Origin: JASGDC01 sp047605865
GTDB taxonomy: Bacteria > Actinomycetota > Actinomycetes > Actinomycetales > Micrococcaceae
Assembly (NCBI GenBank): GCA_047605865.1
Contig: JASGFC010000033.1
Span: forward strand, 1-13,487
Length of the DNA stretch: 13,487 bases
Direction: 5' to 3'
The position numbers were made by a program, and so were the translations under genes. Position 1 is the first letter of the stretch; the number at the start of each line of letters is the position of its first letter. The notes under the pieces were generated by a model, which was not told the origin of the DNA, did no database searches, and was given only the letters and a program-made list of their open reading frames with translations. This document shows positions 1 through 5,275 of the stretch, piece by piece.

Positions 1-584
1 GCATCTTTTCTGGCCCAACTCCCACAGCAGATGGTTTTGAAACAACCTTCCAAGTGAATCATTTGGCACCTTTTTTGCTCACTAATCTGCTCATGGATAA
101 TCTTCTGGAAAGCAAAGCCAGTGTTGTTAACACATCCAGTGTTGCCAATAAACTCTACGGGGATATAGACCTCAATGACCTCAACAATTGGAATCATTAC
201 ACTCCAAATAGGGCGTATGGGAATTCCAAACTGGCAAATATACTCTTTACCAAAGCTCTACACAATAAATACCACGATAGAGGCCTTTCTGCTGTTGCCT
301 TCCATCCAGGACTTGTAGCAACAAACTTTGCTCATGATACCGATAGCTATTTACGTAAGTTTTACCACACCACGTTTAGAAAGTTTTTCACTACTGCTGA
401 ACAAGGCGGTGAACGCTTACGCTACTTCATTGACGGTAAGCCAGATATTGACTGGAAATTAGGGGAGTACTACGAAAAGCCAGGCAAGGTTGGCAAAGCC
501 AATAAGCAGGCTTATGAGGATTATATGGTTGATCAACTGTGGGCAAGGAGTAGCAAGATGCTTGGCAAAGTTAAAAGTTCGTAA
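1..584 (+). CDS. Short-chain dehydrogenase/reductase (SDR), 3' part
   Basis: C-terminal 193 residues of an NAD(P)-dependent SDR oxidoreductase; the 5' end lies outside the window. The frame is open from base 3, and the first visible residues (IFSGP...) fit the stretch just after the family's NNAG motif. The Asn-containing segment FQVNHLAPFLL, the catalytic Ser in VVNTSS (Ser codon near 138-140) and the YxxxK motif AYGNSK (Tyr 216-218, Lys 228-230) are all present. The pattern resembles retinol-dehydrogenase/WWOX-like SDRs, which reduce or oxidise carbonyl or alcohol substrates in the cytosol. The substrate cannot be read from sequence. An ATG-less alternative start at the GTG at 54 is only an internal Val. 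The stop is TAA. This gene looks like chromosomal backbone beside an accessory region. Family call confident, substrate unknown. Confidence 0.9.
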   Translation, partial: IFSGPTPTADGFETTFQVNHLAPFLLTNLLMDNLLESKASVVNTSSVANKLYGDIDLNDLNNWNHYTPNRAYGNSKLANILFTKALHNKYHDRGLSAVAFHPGLVATNFAHDTDSYLRKFYHTTFRKFFTTAEQGGERLRYFIDGKPDIDWKLGEYYEKPGKVGKANKQAYEDYMVDQLWARSSKMLGKVKSS

Positions 585-591
585 CTAGCAT

Positions 592-621
592 TTGAAGGAC
601 GAATCAGATGTAGGTGATAGT
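592..621 (+). promoter_or_regulatory. Possible promoter for the Fic gene
   Basis: TTGAAG at 592-597 and GATAGT at 616-621 are separated by 18 bp. A start near 628 would place the hairpin at 645-678 inside the leader of the Fic mRNA. Both boxes are imperfect and such matches are frequent in AT-rich DNA, so this is only a candidate. Confidence 0.25.
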
Positions 622-644
622 CTTTCACTTCTCAAAAAATTTAG

Positions 645-695
645 TTAGAGGAAGTCAAGCATGCTAGACTTCCTCTAAGAAGTGATTGAGGAAGT
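645..695 (+). promoter_or_regulatory. Leader with two alternative hairpins over the Fic ribosome-binding site
   Basis: TTAGAGGAAGTC (645-656) and GACTTCCTCTAA (667-678) form a perfect 12-bp inverted repeat with a 10-base loop that contains the palindrome AGCATGCT. The Shine-Dalgarno of the Fic gene, GAGGAAGT at 688-695, is an exact second copy of bases 648-655. The 3' arm (ACTTCCTC, 668-675) can therefore pair with the upstream copy and leave the Shine-Dalgarno free, or with the Shine-Dalgarno and hide it. On the opposite strand the same hairpin is followed by a run of T (635-640), so it could also act as a terminator for antisense transcription coming through the Fic gene. Repeat and pairing are seen directly; the switching role is inferred. 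Confidence 0.6.
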
Positions 696-700
696 AGAAG

Positions 701-1897
701 ATGCACAATCAATGGACACCTTTGAAGTATGAAACACACGAGTGGGTTAGTCAGTATCCAAAGGATATGCTCACTAAACGGCAGTATGAGAGTATTAAAC
801 CCACCTATGAGGCAGCAATTCCTGCAAAGATTTCAAGCCTTAACCTTGATTTGCCGAGGGATTTGCAATTAAGGATTGATGATTTGCTGTTAAGCCTTGC
901 AAGGTTTGATACTACAATGACAGTAAAACCTTATAGCTTTCCGAATATGCTTTTAAGAAGTGAATCTGCGGCCAGCTCACAGATAGAAAACTTAACATCA
1001 AGTGTTAAAAATATTGCTCTAGCTCAACTCTCTACCAATGCTCCGGTAAATGCTCAGCTTATTGCAGGAAACATTTCTGCCATGCAAGAAGCTCTGAAAC
1101 TACCAGATAACCTCACTAAGGCAAATCTTTTAAAAATCCACAAAGCATTGCTTGAGCATAGCAGTGTAAATCATGCGGGTCAGTTTCGGGCTGAGCAGGT
1201 TTGGATTGGTGGCAGTGGATTATGTCCAGCAGGAGCAGATTTTGTGCCCCCTCATCACGATATTCTCAACACCAGCCTCAACGATTTTGTTAAGTATTCT
1301 AAAAGAACTGACGTCAATGCCATTGTGAAAGCCGCGGTAGTACATGCCCAGTTTGAAACTATTCATCCATTTATTGATGGTAACGGTAGGGTAGGGCGCA
1401 CATTGTTACACAAAGTTCTACGGGGTGAAGATGTCCTTCGCACTACAACAATGCCAATATCTGCAGGCTTGCTACACAATGTCAATGATTATTATGCTGC
1501 TCTGGATAGCTACAGGGCTGGAAATCCGATTGCAATGGTTGAGCAGCTTGTAAATGCTCTAGAGTTAGCGCTAATGATTGCTGCTAAAACTTGTGAAAAT
1601 GTTGAAAAGCTTCTTGAGGAATGGAAGCAAAAGCTCACTGACCCAAAAACAGCAGCAATTTATAAGCTTCTCCCGCTCCTTGTTGAGCAACCAGTAATGA
1701 ATTCTGAGTTTGCTTCAACAAAGCTAGGAATTACGCCCAGAGCAACAAATAATCTCTTTGAGAAAGCACAAGGCTATGGAATTCTCAAGAAAATAGGCTA
1801 CCAAAAACGTGGCATTTATTACCAAGCCACGGACATCATTGACGTGTTCAACAAGATTGCAGATATCAAGAACATCAGACGTCTATTTTATAAATAG
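701..1897 (+). CDS. Fic family protein (class II, AMP-transferase type)
   Basis: A 398-residue Fic-domain protein. The active-site motif is complete: HPFIDGNGRVGR at residues 222-233, with catalytic His222, acidic Asp226 and phosphate-binding Gly/Asn/Arg. Such enzymes transfer AMP from ATP to a hydroxyl side chain of a target protein. Upstream, S92-x-x-x-E96-N97 matches the inhibitory (S/T)xxxE(G/N) helix. Because it precedes the Fic core, this is a class II, self-inhibited enzyme. The flap segment (about 163-184, RAEQVWIGG...VPP) is also typical. Residues about 325-380 look like a winged-helix DNA-binding tail, as in many bacterial class II Fic proteins. ATG at 701 is preceded by GAGGAAGT, 5 bases away. 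No separate antitoxin is visible, as expected when the inhibitor is built in. The 3' end overlaps the convergent 159-aa gene by 23 bp. The target protein is unknown. Confidence 0.93.
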   Translation: MHNQWTPLKYETHEWVSQYPKDMLTKRQYESIKPTYEAAIPAKISSLNLDLPRDLQLRIDDLLLSLARFDTTMTVKPYSFPNMLLRSESAASSQIENLTSSVKNIALAQLSTNAPVNAQLIAGNISAMQEALKLPDNLTKANLLKIHKALLEHSSVNHAGQFRAEQVWIGGSGLCPAGADFVPPHHDILNTSLNDFVKYSKRTDVNAIVKAAVVHAQFETIHPFIDGNGRVGRTLLHKVLRGEDVLRTTTMPISAGLLHNVNDYYAALDSYRAGNPIAMVEQLVNALELALMIAAKTCENVEKLLEEWKQKLTDPKTAAIYKLLPLLVEQPVMNSEFASTKLGITPRATNNLFEKAQGYGILKKIGYQKRGIYYQATDIIDVFNKIADIKNIRRLFYK

Positions 1898-2354
1898 TAG
1901 GGTTATCTCCTTCAATGATCTCTGTAGTGAAGTAGTCTCTGATTTCTTCAGGGATAAATTCATCAACTGAGCACATAATCATTGTGATATTTTCATTTTC
2001 AAGTGTTTTGATTAACACTGGCAAAGCATCTGGATTTACTTTGAAGGGGTTATCGTCACGATAAGCGCATTCAAGCCATTCATCAACATATAATATTGTT
2101 GGTTCCTTAACTTCCGAAAGATTCATATATATTTGTGGATCAAAGATTCTTACGTCCTTTTCGATATCGTAATCGTAGATTACTTCATCAAAAATATCTT
2201 CTGGTTTCCTGTTTTTAAAGCGTGCCTGATTCATCTTCACAGGGTTATATAAGAAGGTGCCTACTTTATTCCCTTTAAAAGTTGAGATGCTCTCGACTGC
2301 CTTATCAAAAGTACTTAGATAGCCTACGATACATTTGTGTCTGTTCTTGTTCAT
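1875..2354 (-). CDS. Hypothetical protein, 159 aa, with a Walker B-like strand
   Basis: I do not recognise this family. The protein is soluble, with no signal peptide or membrane segment. Residues 86-93 (TILYVDEW) look like a hydrophobic strand ending in a Walker B-type Asp-Glu. Residues 123-130 (ITMIMCSV) form a second buried strand, followed by an acidic helix (DEFIPEEIRDYF). This order recalls the second half of a P-loop ATPase, but no GxxxxGK(S/T) Walker A is present, so it would be a degenerate or partial fold; this is a guess. The stop is TGA, and the last 23 bp overlap the Fic gene from the other strand. There is no good Shine-Dalgarno within 12 bases of the ATG. Its promoter and leader (2344-2407) are near-copies of those of the unrelated 160-aa gene. 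Confidence 0.65.
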   Translation of the reverse strand: MNKNRHKCIVGYLSTFDKAVESISTFKGNKVGTFLYNPVKMNQARFKNRKPEDIFDEVIYDYDIEKDVRIFDPQIYMNLSEVKEPTILYVDEWLECAYRDDNPFKVNPDALPVLIKTLENENITMIMCSVDEFIPEEIRDYFTTEIIEGDNPTIYKIDV

Positions 2355-2404
2355 AGTTTTACTTTAACAAGCACCTCTGACAAAGTGCTTTGATAGTTGT
2401 TATT
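2344..2404 (-). repeat. Duplicated leader, copy 1 (61 bp, matches 5107-5167)
   Basis: By hand alignment about 54 of 61 bases agree with 5107-5167, without gaps. The block runs from the -10 region into the first codons (ATGAACAAGAA) of the 159-aa gene. In the RNA, AAGCAC and GTGCTT (2385-2390 and 2369-2374 on the plus strand) can form a 6-bp stem with a 10-base loop next to the only GAGGTG sequence. The proteins that follow the two copies are unrelated, so the leader has been copied or swapped independently of the coding sequence. Confidence 0.8.
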
Positions 2405-2407
2405 GCA
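2378..2407 (-). promoter_or_regulatory. Shared promoter-operator block, copy 1
   Basis: On the minus strand this reads an extended -10 (TGC-AATAAC), then AACTAT, then CAAAGCACTTTGTCA. The CAAAG-CA-CTTTG core is an inverted repeat over the expected transcription start of the 159-aa gene. The same arrangement recurs at 5141-5170 and 5200-5229 with identical spacing. A repressor site is the simplest reading; no regulator gene was recognised in the window. Confidence 0.6.
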
Positions 2408-2469
2408 GGACACGATGGTGTATAAAGTTTGAACAAAATAAAAGCCTGTCATATCTGTATACGAATCTG

Positions 2470-3399
2470 TTAGGTCATGGACAGTTTCTTCGGTCTTGGG
2501 AAGCGCTGCGGGTTCATGATTCCTTGCTGGAATAGTGTGTTTGGCTTAAGAATTTCATCATTAACATATTCTAGCCAATTGTCTTGAAGACCAGCATTAT
2601 CTAGGAACCGGTCAAGTACAATTAGCACTTTAAAAATTGACTTATGGCTGAACTTCCCAAAGGTAACAGAAAAGTTTCGAGCTTTATATTTTGGCATGAG
2701 TTTCATGTCTTTATTCCAAAGTCTTGATGGGTGTGCGCACATATTTCGAAGTACGTTTAATGCAATGAGATGGTTTGTTAAAAGTCCCGTTCGCACTGAT
2801 AACTCATCTGCAATAGTGTCAAAGATACTGGTGCCATGGGATGCGTTTATGCATCTAGTTAAAACACCAAAAGATAATGTTTCTGTTAGATCCCAGATGG
2901 GTAAATCTTCATAGTTTTGCTTACTGTTTGGAAGATTAGGGTCACGACATTTAAGGATGAATTTGTCTTTACTTTGGTTTAGCTGCTGAATTATTTTTGA
3001 CTCGTCTACATACTCTGAAGCTTTTGAGTTTGTAGGGCCGAGAGTTTTGAGGAAATGAATACCAGTGATTGGAATATTTTGTTGTAGGCAGTAGAAGCTG
3101 TACAAGTTAGAGAACCTGCCACGAAGATAAAGTTCGAAAAGAAACATTCCACTTAAAACTTCCGACCTTAACTTCGCTTCGCTAGCTGTGATGCTGGTTA
3201 TATGTGAGAGATCAGAACCTGTTTTGAAAGTGTTATCTCCATGCAGGGGAGCATGTTGAAAGTGTTTGAAATATTCAGATAGTCTTGAAAAGTTGTCTTT
3301 ACAAAGCACCTCTTGAAATCCAATATTGCATTCATCAGACAACCCAAGATTACGGAGTAGGATTTCTTGCTGCGCTAGAGTTAAAGGGACTTTCGACAT
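2470..3399 (-). CDS. Abi_2/AbiF-like abortive infection protein (HEPN)
   Basis: A 309-residue protein of the Abi_2 (AbiD/AbiF) family, involved in phage exclusion. The N-terminal part (about 15-50) fits the family's opening helices (ILLRNLGLSD...NFSRLSEYF). LPIWDLTETLSFG at 166-178 and the segment LRNMCAHPSRLWN at 217-229 are family signatures. R218-NMCA-H223 is an RxxxxH motif of the HEPN type, the catalytic pair of HEPN ribonucleases; AbiF-like proteins are related to Cas13 through it. The likely role is cleaving RNA and stopping growth on infection; this is inferred from the family. ATG at 3397-3399 has AGGAAG just upstream (complement of 3403-3408). Part of that Shine-Dalgarno can pair with GGAGCCT at 3427-3433 (plus-strand coordinates). 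The gene's apparent promoter (4508-4536) is now separated from it by an insertion sequence. Confidence 0.85.
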   Translation of the reverse strand: MSKVPLTLAQQEILLRNLGLSDECNIGFQEVLCKDNFSRLSEYFKHFQHAPLHGDNTFKTGSDLSHITSITASEAKLRSEVLSGMFLFELYLRGRFSNLYSFYCLQQNIPITGIHFLKTLGPTNSKASEYVDESKIIQQLNQSKDKFILKCRDPNLPNSKQNYEDLPIWDLTETLSFGVLTRCINASHGTSIFDTIADELSVRTGLLTNHLIALNVLRNMCAHPSRLWNKDMKLMPKYKARNFSVTFGKFSHKSIFKVLIVLDRFLDNAGLQDNWLEYVNDEILKPNTLFQQGIMNPQRFPRPKKLSMT

Positions 3400-3433
3400 A
3401 GGCTTCCTTTCTGTTGTAGATGCCGTGGAGCCT
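3400..3433 (-). promoter_or_regulatory. Imperfect start-site hairpin of the Abi gene
   Basis: On the minus strand AGGCTCC (3427-3433) can pair with GGAAGCCT (3400-3407), a 7-bp stem with one bulged base. The 3' arm covers the Shine-Dalgarno and touches the ATG. It would reduce translation if it forms. The stem is short and could arise by chance. Confidence 0.3.
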
Positions 3434-3461
3434 CTCTATTTAGCCAGAACTATCCTTGTAA

Positions 3462-3469
3462 AAAGATAA
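3462..3469. repeat. Target-site duplication, left copy
   Basis: AAAGATAA directly outside the left inverted repeat is identical to 4432-4439 outside the right one. An 8-bp duplication is normal for IS256-group elements and fixes the ends of the insertion. Confidence 0.85.
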
Positions 3470-3500
3470 GGGTTAAGGAACATTTTGGGGGGATATTTTT
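3470..3500. repeat. Left terminal inverted repeat of the IS
   Basis: 31 bases, exactly complementary to 4401-4431. A run of six G (3487-3492) is followed by ATATTTTT. The transposase stop codon (3499-3501) overlaps its inner edge. Confidence 0.93.
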
Positions 3501-4341
3501 ACATTTCTACCCAGTATGAGCCGCTTTTTGTTGGGCTGACTTTGTAGCTTTTTGTTTTCTTTTTCTTGGGTTTTGATTTGAGTTCTTTTGCTAGATCTTT
3601 TTTGTAGTGCCATTCCTCCAGGAACTCTTTTGGCCTGATTTTTGCACCTGTTTTCTCGGCATTTATTTCCAATATTGCCCATTGGCATAAGCGTTGTATT
3701 CTTGCTAAGCTTAGCCCTCTGTGAAAGCCTATACGCCTTCTTAGTTTTGCGTGTAATGCGCCTTCTATGCCGTTTGTATATTTACTACACCCAGTTTCAA
3801 GAAAGACAAATAATTCTTCATTACGTAACCTTGTTGCTAGTGAATTATAGGCTTTGCGGGTGTTCTCGTGCGTGAAACGAATTTCATAGTTTCCTTTGTT
3901 TTTATTTTTAACTCTGCTTTTCTCATCAAGGTATGGCTTGTATCGTACGAACCAGTCATTGAATTCTTGCTGCCACTTAATAGCATCATCCATAGTGCTT
4001 ATTGCTAAAAGAGCAGCTGAAATTTTCAGCAGCTTAACAAATCTTGCTGTTTCAGCACGCACTATCCTTGGCTCTACAGCCCAACACCAACCAGTTTCTC
4101 TGGTGAAATGCTGTCTGCTGCAGCCAAGCTGCTGCGCACATTCTCCTCGAGAGAGCTTACCTAGAAGCCATCGAACAAAAAGATTAAGCCACTTAGCTTT
4201 TTCATGAGGTTCATTCTTGAAAGATGTTTTCTTCAGGCATTCACGGCATTTCCAACCCTGCCGACCACTACCTAAACGCCCATTTTTAACAAGCTTCCCA
4301 CCACAAGATATACACCATAAAACATACTGATTAGCACCCAT
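3499..4341 (-). CDS. IS1249-type transposase lacking most of its catalytic core
   Basis: 280-residue ORF. N-terminal zinc ribbon with C10-x2-C13 and C32-x2-C35, then a helix-turn-helix about 62-80 and the segment ending WCWAVEP (85-91). From there the protein passes to the helical region FVKLLKISAALLAI (101-114), which in full-length relatives lies after the DDE aspartates. It ends with the C-terminal catalytic segment TNGIEGALHAKL (190-200, Glu193) and HRGLSL. The stretch expected between, with the first Asp, the TDG-type second Asp and the RC-x-FH motif, is absent. About 110-120 residues appear lost in frame. The protein could still bind the ends but should not catalyse transposition. The lysine-rich tail (about 246-265) is plausible for DNA contact. 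Family and deletion are judged from memory of relatives. Confidence 0.82.
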   Translation of the reverse strand: MGANQYVLWCISCGGKLVKNGRLGSGRQGWKCRECLKKTSFKNEPHEKAKWLNLFVRWLLGKLSRGECAQQLGCSRQHFTRETGWCWAVEPRIVRAETARFVKLLKISAALLAISTMDDAIKWQQEFNDWFVRYKPYLDEKSRVKNKNKGNYEIRFTHENTRKAYNSLATRLRNEELFVFLETGCSKYTNGIEGALHAKLRRRIGFHRGLSLARIQRLCQWAILEINAEKTGAKIRPKEFLEEWHYKKDLAKELKSKPKKKKTKSYKVSPTKSGSYWVEM

Positions 4342-4363
4342 GAGCTAACTCTACGATTAGCTC
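4342..4363 (-). promoter_or_regulatory. Hairpin abutting the transposase start codon
   Basis: GAGCTAA and TTAGCTC (4342-4348 and 4357-4363) form a perfect 7-bp stem with an 8-base loop directly touching the transposase ATG (4339-4341). Start-site hairpins are a known way for insertion sequences to limit translation of transposase from read-through transcripts. That role is inferred here. Confidence 0.45.
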
Positions 4364-4400
4364 ACAACCCTAAAAGGCAATTAAAACAAGGAACAGAAAG

Positions 4401-4431
4401 AAAAATATCCCCCCAAAATGTTCCTTAACCC
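4401..4431. repeat. Right terminal inverted repeat of the IS
   Basis: Exact complement of 3470-3500 over 31 bases. Identity ends at the inner TTTTT. Confidence 0.93.
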
Positions 4432-4439
4432 AAAGATAA
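4432..4439. repeat. Target-site duplication, right copy
   Basis: AAAGATAA, identical to 3462-3469. Confidence 0.85.
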
Positions 4440-4507
4440 AACAGTCCCCGATCATTTCAGCTTAAATTATTTCTAATCCATAGGCTTGCCGGGAATCTAA
4501 TAATTTA

Positions 4508-4536
4508 ACTATACTCTTGATATTTCCTACTGTCCA
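4508..4536 (-). promoter_or_regulatory. Promoter pointing towards the IS and the Abi gene
   Basis: On the minus strand TGGACA (4531-4536) and TATAGT (4508-4513) are 17 bp apart, close to the sigma-70 consensus. A transcript would begin near 4501 and, before the insertion, would have reached the Abi start after a leader of about 125 bases. Now 962 bp of IS DNA intervene. It could also drive a small RNA beside the Abi gene, since some AbiF-type genes have an associated non-coding RNA. No structure here is clear enough to call one. Confidence 0.5.
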
Positions 4537-4554
4537 TTGAAAATTTAGTCAAGG

Positions 4555-4577
4555 GTTCAGAGGCGCAATACCTGAAC
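4555..4577 (-). terminator. Weak terminator candidate after the 160-aa gene
   Basis: GTTCAG (4555-4560) and CTGAAC (4572-4577) form a 6-bp stem with an 11-base loop about 60 bases past the stop of the 160-aa gene. On the minus strand the T-run is only four bases (ATTTTC) and begins about 12 bases after the stem. The stem is short and the tract poor, so this may simply be an inverted repeat. The rest of 4440-4634 holds only the promoter above. Confidence 0.25.
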
Positions 4578-4634
4578 AAGTCAAGCTGTCATAATTCCGC
4601 TGGTTTCTAGAGATAGACAATTTGTGCTGTCACG

Positions 4635-5117
4635 TTAATTGAGCGGATTCTGTGAATTACGGTAAAGATCTGGAAAATCAACACTTGGGTGATGTTCATT
4701 GTCTTTTTCGTACCACTCATCCCATGTAGGATAGCTTTCTTTAGGGTTATCTAGATATTCACGAAGTGCCTTCAAGCCTAAGTTTGTGTATTTCTCACGG
4801 TCAGAATCTTTGTAAAAGAAGGCAGAGTCATCGTTAAGATCATGAAAGTACACGATATGTTTTCCATAATCTTCACCTTCTTCACAAGCTTGAGCAGTAA
4901 ATCTACCATGTCTAAGACGTAAGTAGCCTACCTCTTTTTGATTCTCATCAAGCACATCATATTGCTCCGGTGCTGCAACACAACTGCAGGTAGCTGTAAG
5001 GTTGTAAGCTTCAAGCTCATCATAGTCTTCCCATAGTTGGTCATCATAGTCAGCATAGTCTGCCCATAGTTCATGAAACTCATCTTCATCTTGTATGTCT
5101 TCGTTCTTCTTGTTCAT
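4635..5117 (-). CDS. Hypothetical, very acidic 160-aa protein
   Basis: The protein has 41 Asp/Glu against 15 Lys/Arg. Its first 37 residues are almost all acidic and aromatic (16 Asp/Glu in residues 6-36, with Tyr and Trp). Residues about 43-122 look like a folded domain: CSCVAAPEQYDVLDENQKEV, then GYLRLRHGRF, then a strand IVYFHD and a closing helix. I recall similar QYDV...VGYLRLRHG proteins of unknown function scattered in accessory regions, but cannot confirm the family. No signal peptide or membrane segment. The charge pattern would suit a DNA mimic or a binding partner of a basic protein, which is speculation. The promoter and leader (5107-5170) match those of the 159-aa gene, and the gene is divergent from the nuclease-like gene. 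No strong Shine-Dalgarno is close to the ATG. Confidence 0.75.
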   Translation of the reverse strand: MNKKNEDIQDEDEFHELWADYADYDDQLWEDYDELEAYNLTATCSCVAAPEQYDVLDENQKEVGYLRLRHGRFTAQACEEGEDYGKHIVYFHDLNDDSAFFYKDSDREKYTNLGLKALREYLDNPKESYPTWDEWYEKDNEHHPSVDFPDLYRNSQNPLN

Positions 5118-5167
5118 GTTTCTATTTTAATAAGCACCTCGGACAAAGTGCTTTGGTAGTTGTTATT
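5107..5167 (-). repeat. Duplicated leader, copy 2 (61 bp, matches 2344-2404)
   Basis: Same length as copy 1 and about 54 of 61 bases identical, including ATGAACAAGAA at the start of the gene. The AAGCAC/GTGCTT stem is retained (5132-5137 and 5148-5153). The only GAGGTG lies 17 bases from the ATG, in and next to the stem. Confidence 0.8.
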
Positions 5168-5170
5168 TCA
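5141..5170 (-). promoter_or_regulatory. Shared promoter-operator block, copy 2
   Basis: Minus strand: extended -10 TGA-AATAAC (5162-5170), AACTAC, then CAAAGCACTTTGTCC. It would start the 160-aa mRNA near 5154, inside the CAAAG-CA-CTTTG inverted repeat. It lies back to back with copy 3, only 29 bp away. Confidence 0.6.
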
Positions 5171-5199
5171 CCGTACGATGCTTCAACTTTTGTCTAGCC

Positions 5200-5229
5200 T
5201 GCCATAATGCACTACAAAGCATTTTGTCC
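5200..5229 (+). promoter_or_regulatory. Shared promoter-operator block, copy 3 (nuclease-like gene)
   Basis: Plus strand: extended -10 TGC-CATAAT (5200-5208), GCACTA, then CAAAGCATTTTGTCC. The spacing is the same as in copies 1 and 2. One half-site base differs (TTTTG for CTTTG). The AAGCAC/GTGCTT hairpin of the other two is not present here, so the conserved part is the promoter and near-palindrome rather than the RNA stem. It should start the leader ORF and nuclease-like gene mRNA near 5215. Confidence 0.55.
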
Positions 5230-5275
5230 TACCTACTGTTTACTCTATGAGTAGAAAGATAAACGAGAGGAAATC

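Larger units (their letters stand above)
3470..4431 (-). mobile_element. IS1249-type (IS256-related) insertion sequence, 962 bp, internally deleted
   Basis: The ends are perfect 31-bp inverted repeats (3470-3500 and 4401-4431, starting GGGTTAAGGAACATTTT) flanked by the 8-bp direct repeat AAAGATAA. One transposase gene (3499-4341, minus) fills the interior. Full-length relatives are about 1.3-1.4 kb with a transposase of roughly 390 residues. The missing length agrees with the missing catalytic segment in the protein. Intact ends and target duplication point to a fairly recent insertion. With a defective transposase, any mobility would need help from a complete copy elsewhere. The element sits between the Abi gene and a promoter that reads towards it. 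Confidence 0.9.

Noticed and set aside
645..678. Rho-independent terminator for the dehydrogenase gene
   Set aside because: On the plus strand the stem is followed by GAAGTGATT, without a T-run. It better fits a leader element of the Fic gene or a minus-strand terminator.
2696..4207. Plus-strand ORFs of 70-105 codons inside the Abi and transposase genes
   Set aside because: They lie entirely over well-supported minus-strand genes and their translations show no domain. They are frame shadows.
2344..5170. Integron attC sites in the repeated leaders
   Set aside because: The small genes with common flanks suggest cassettes, but I find no GTTRRRY/RYYYAAC core-site pairs with the expected long imperfect stem. 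The shared blocks lie at gene starts rather than between cassettes.
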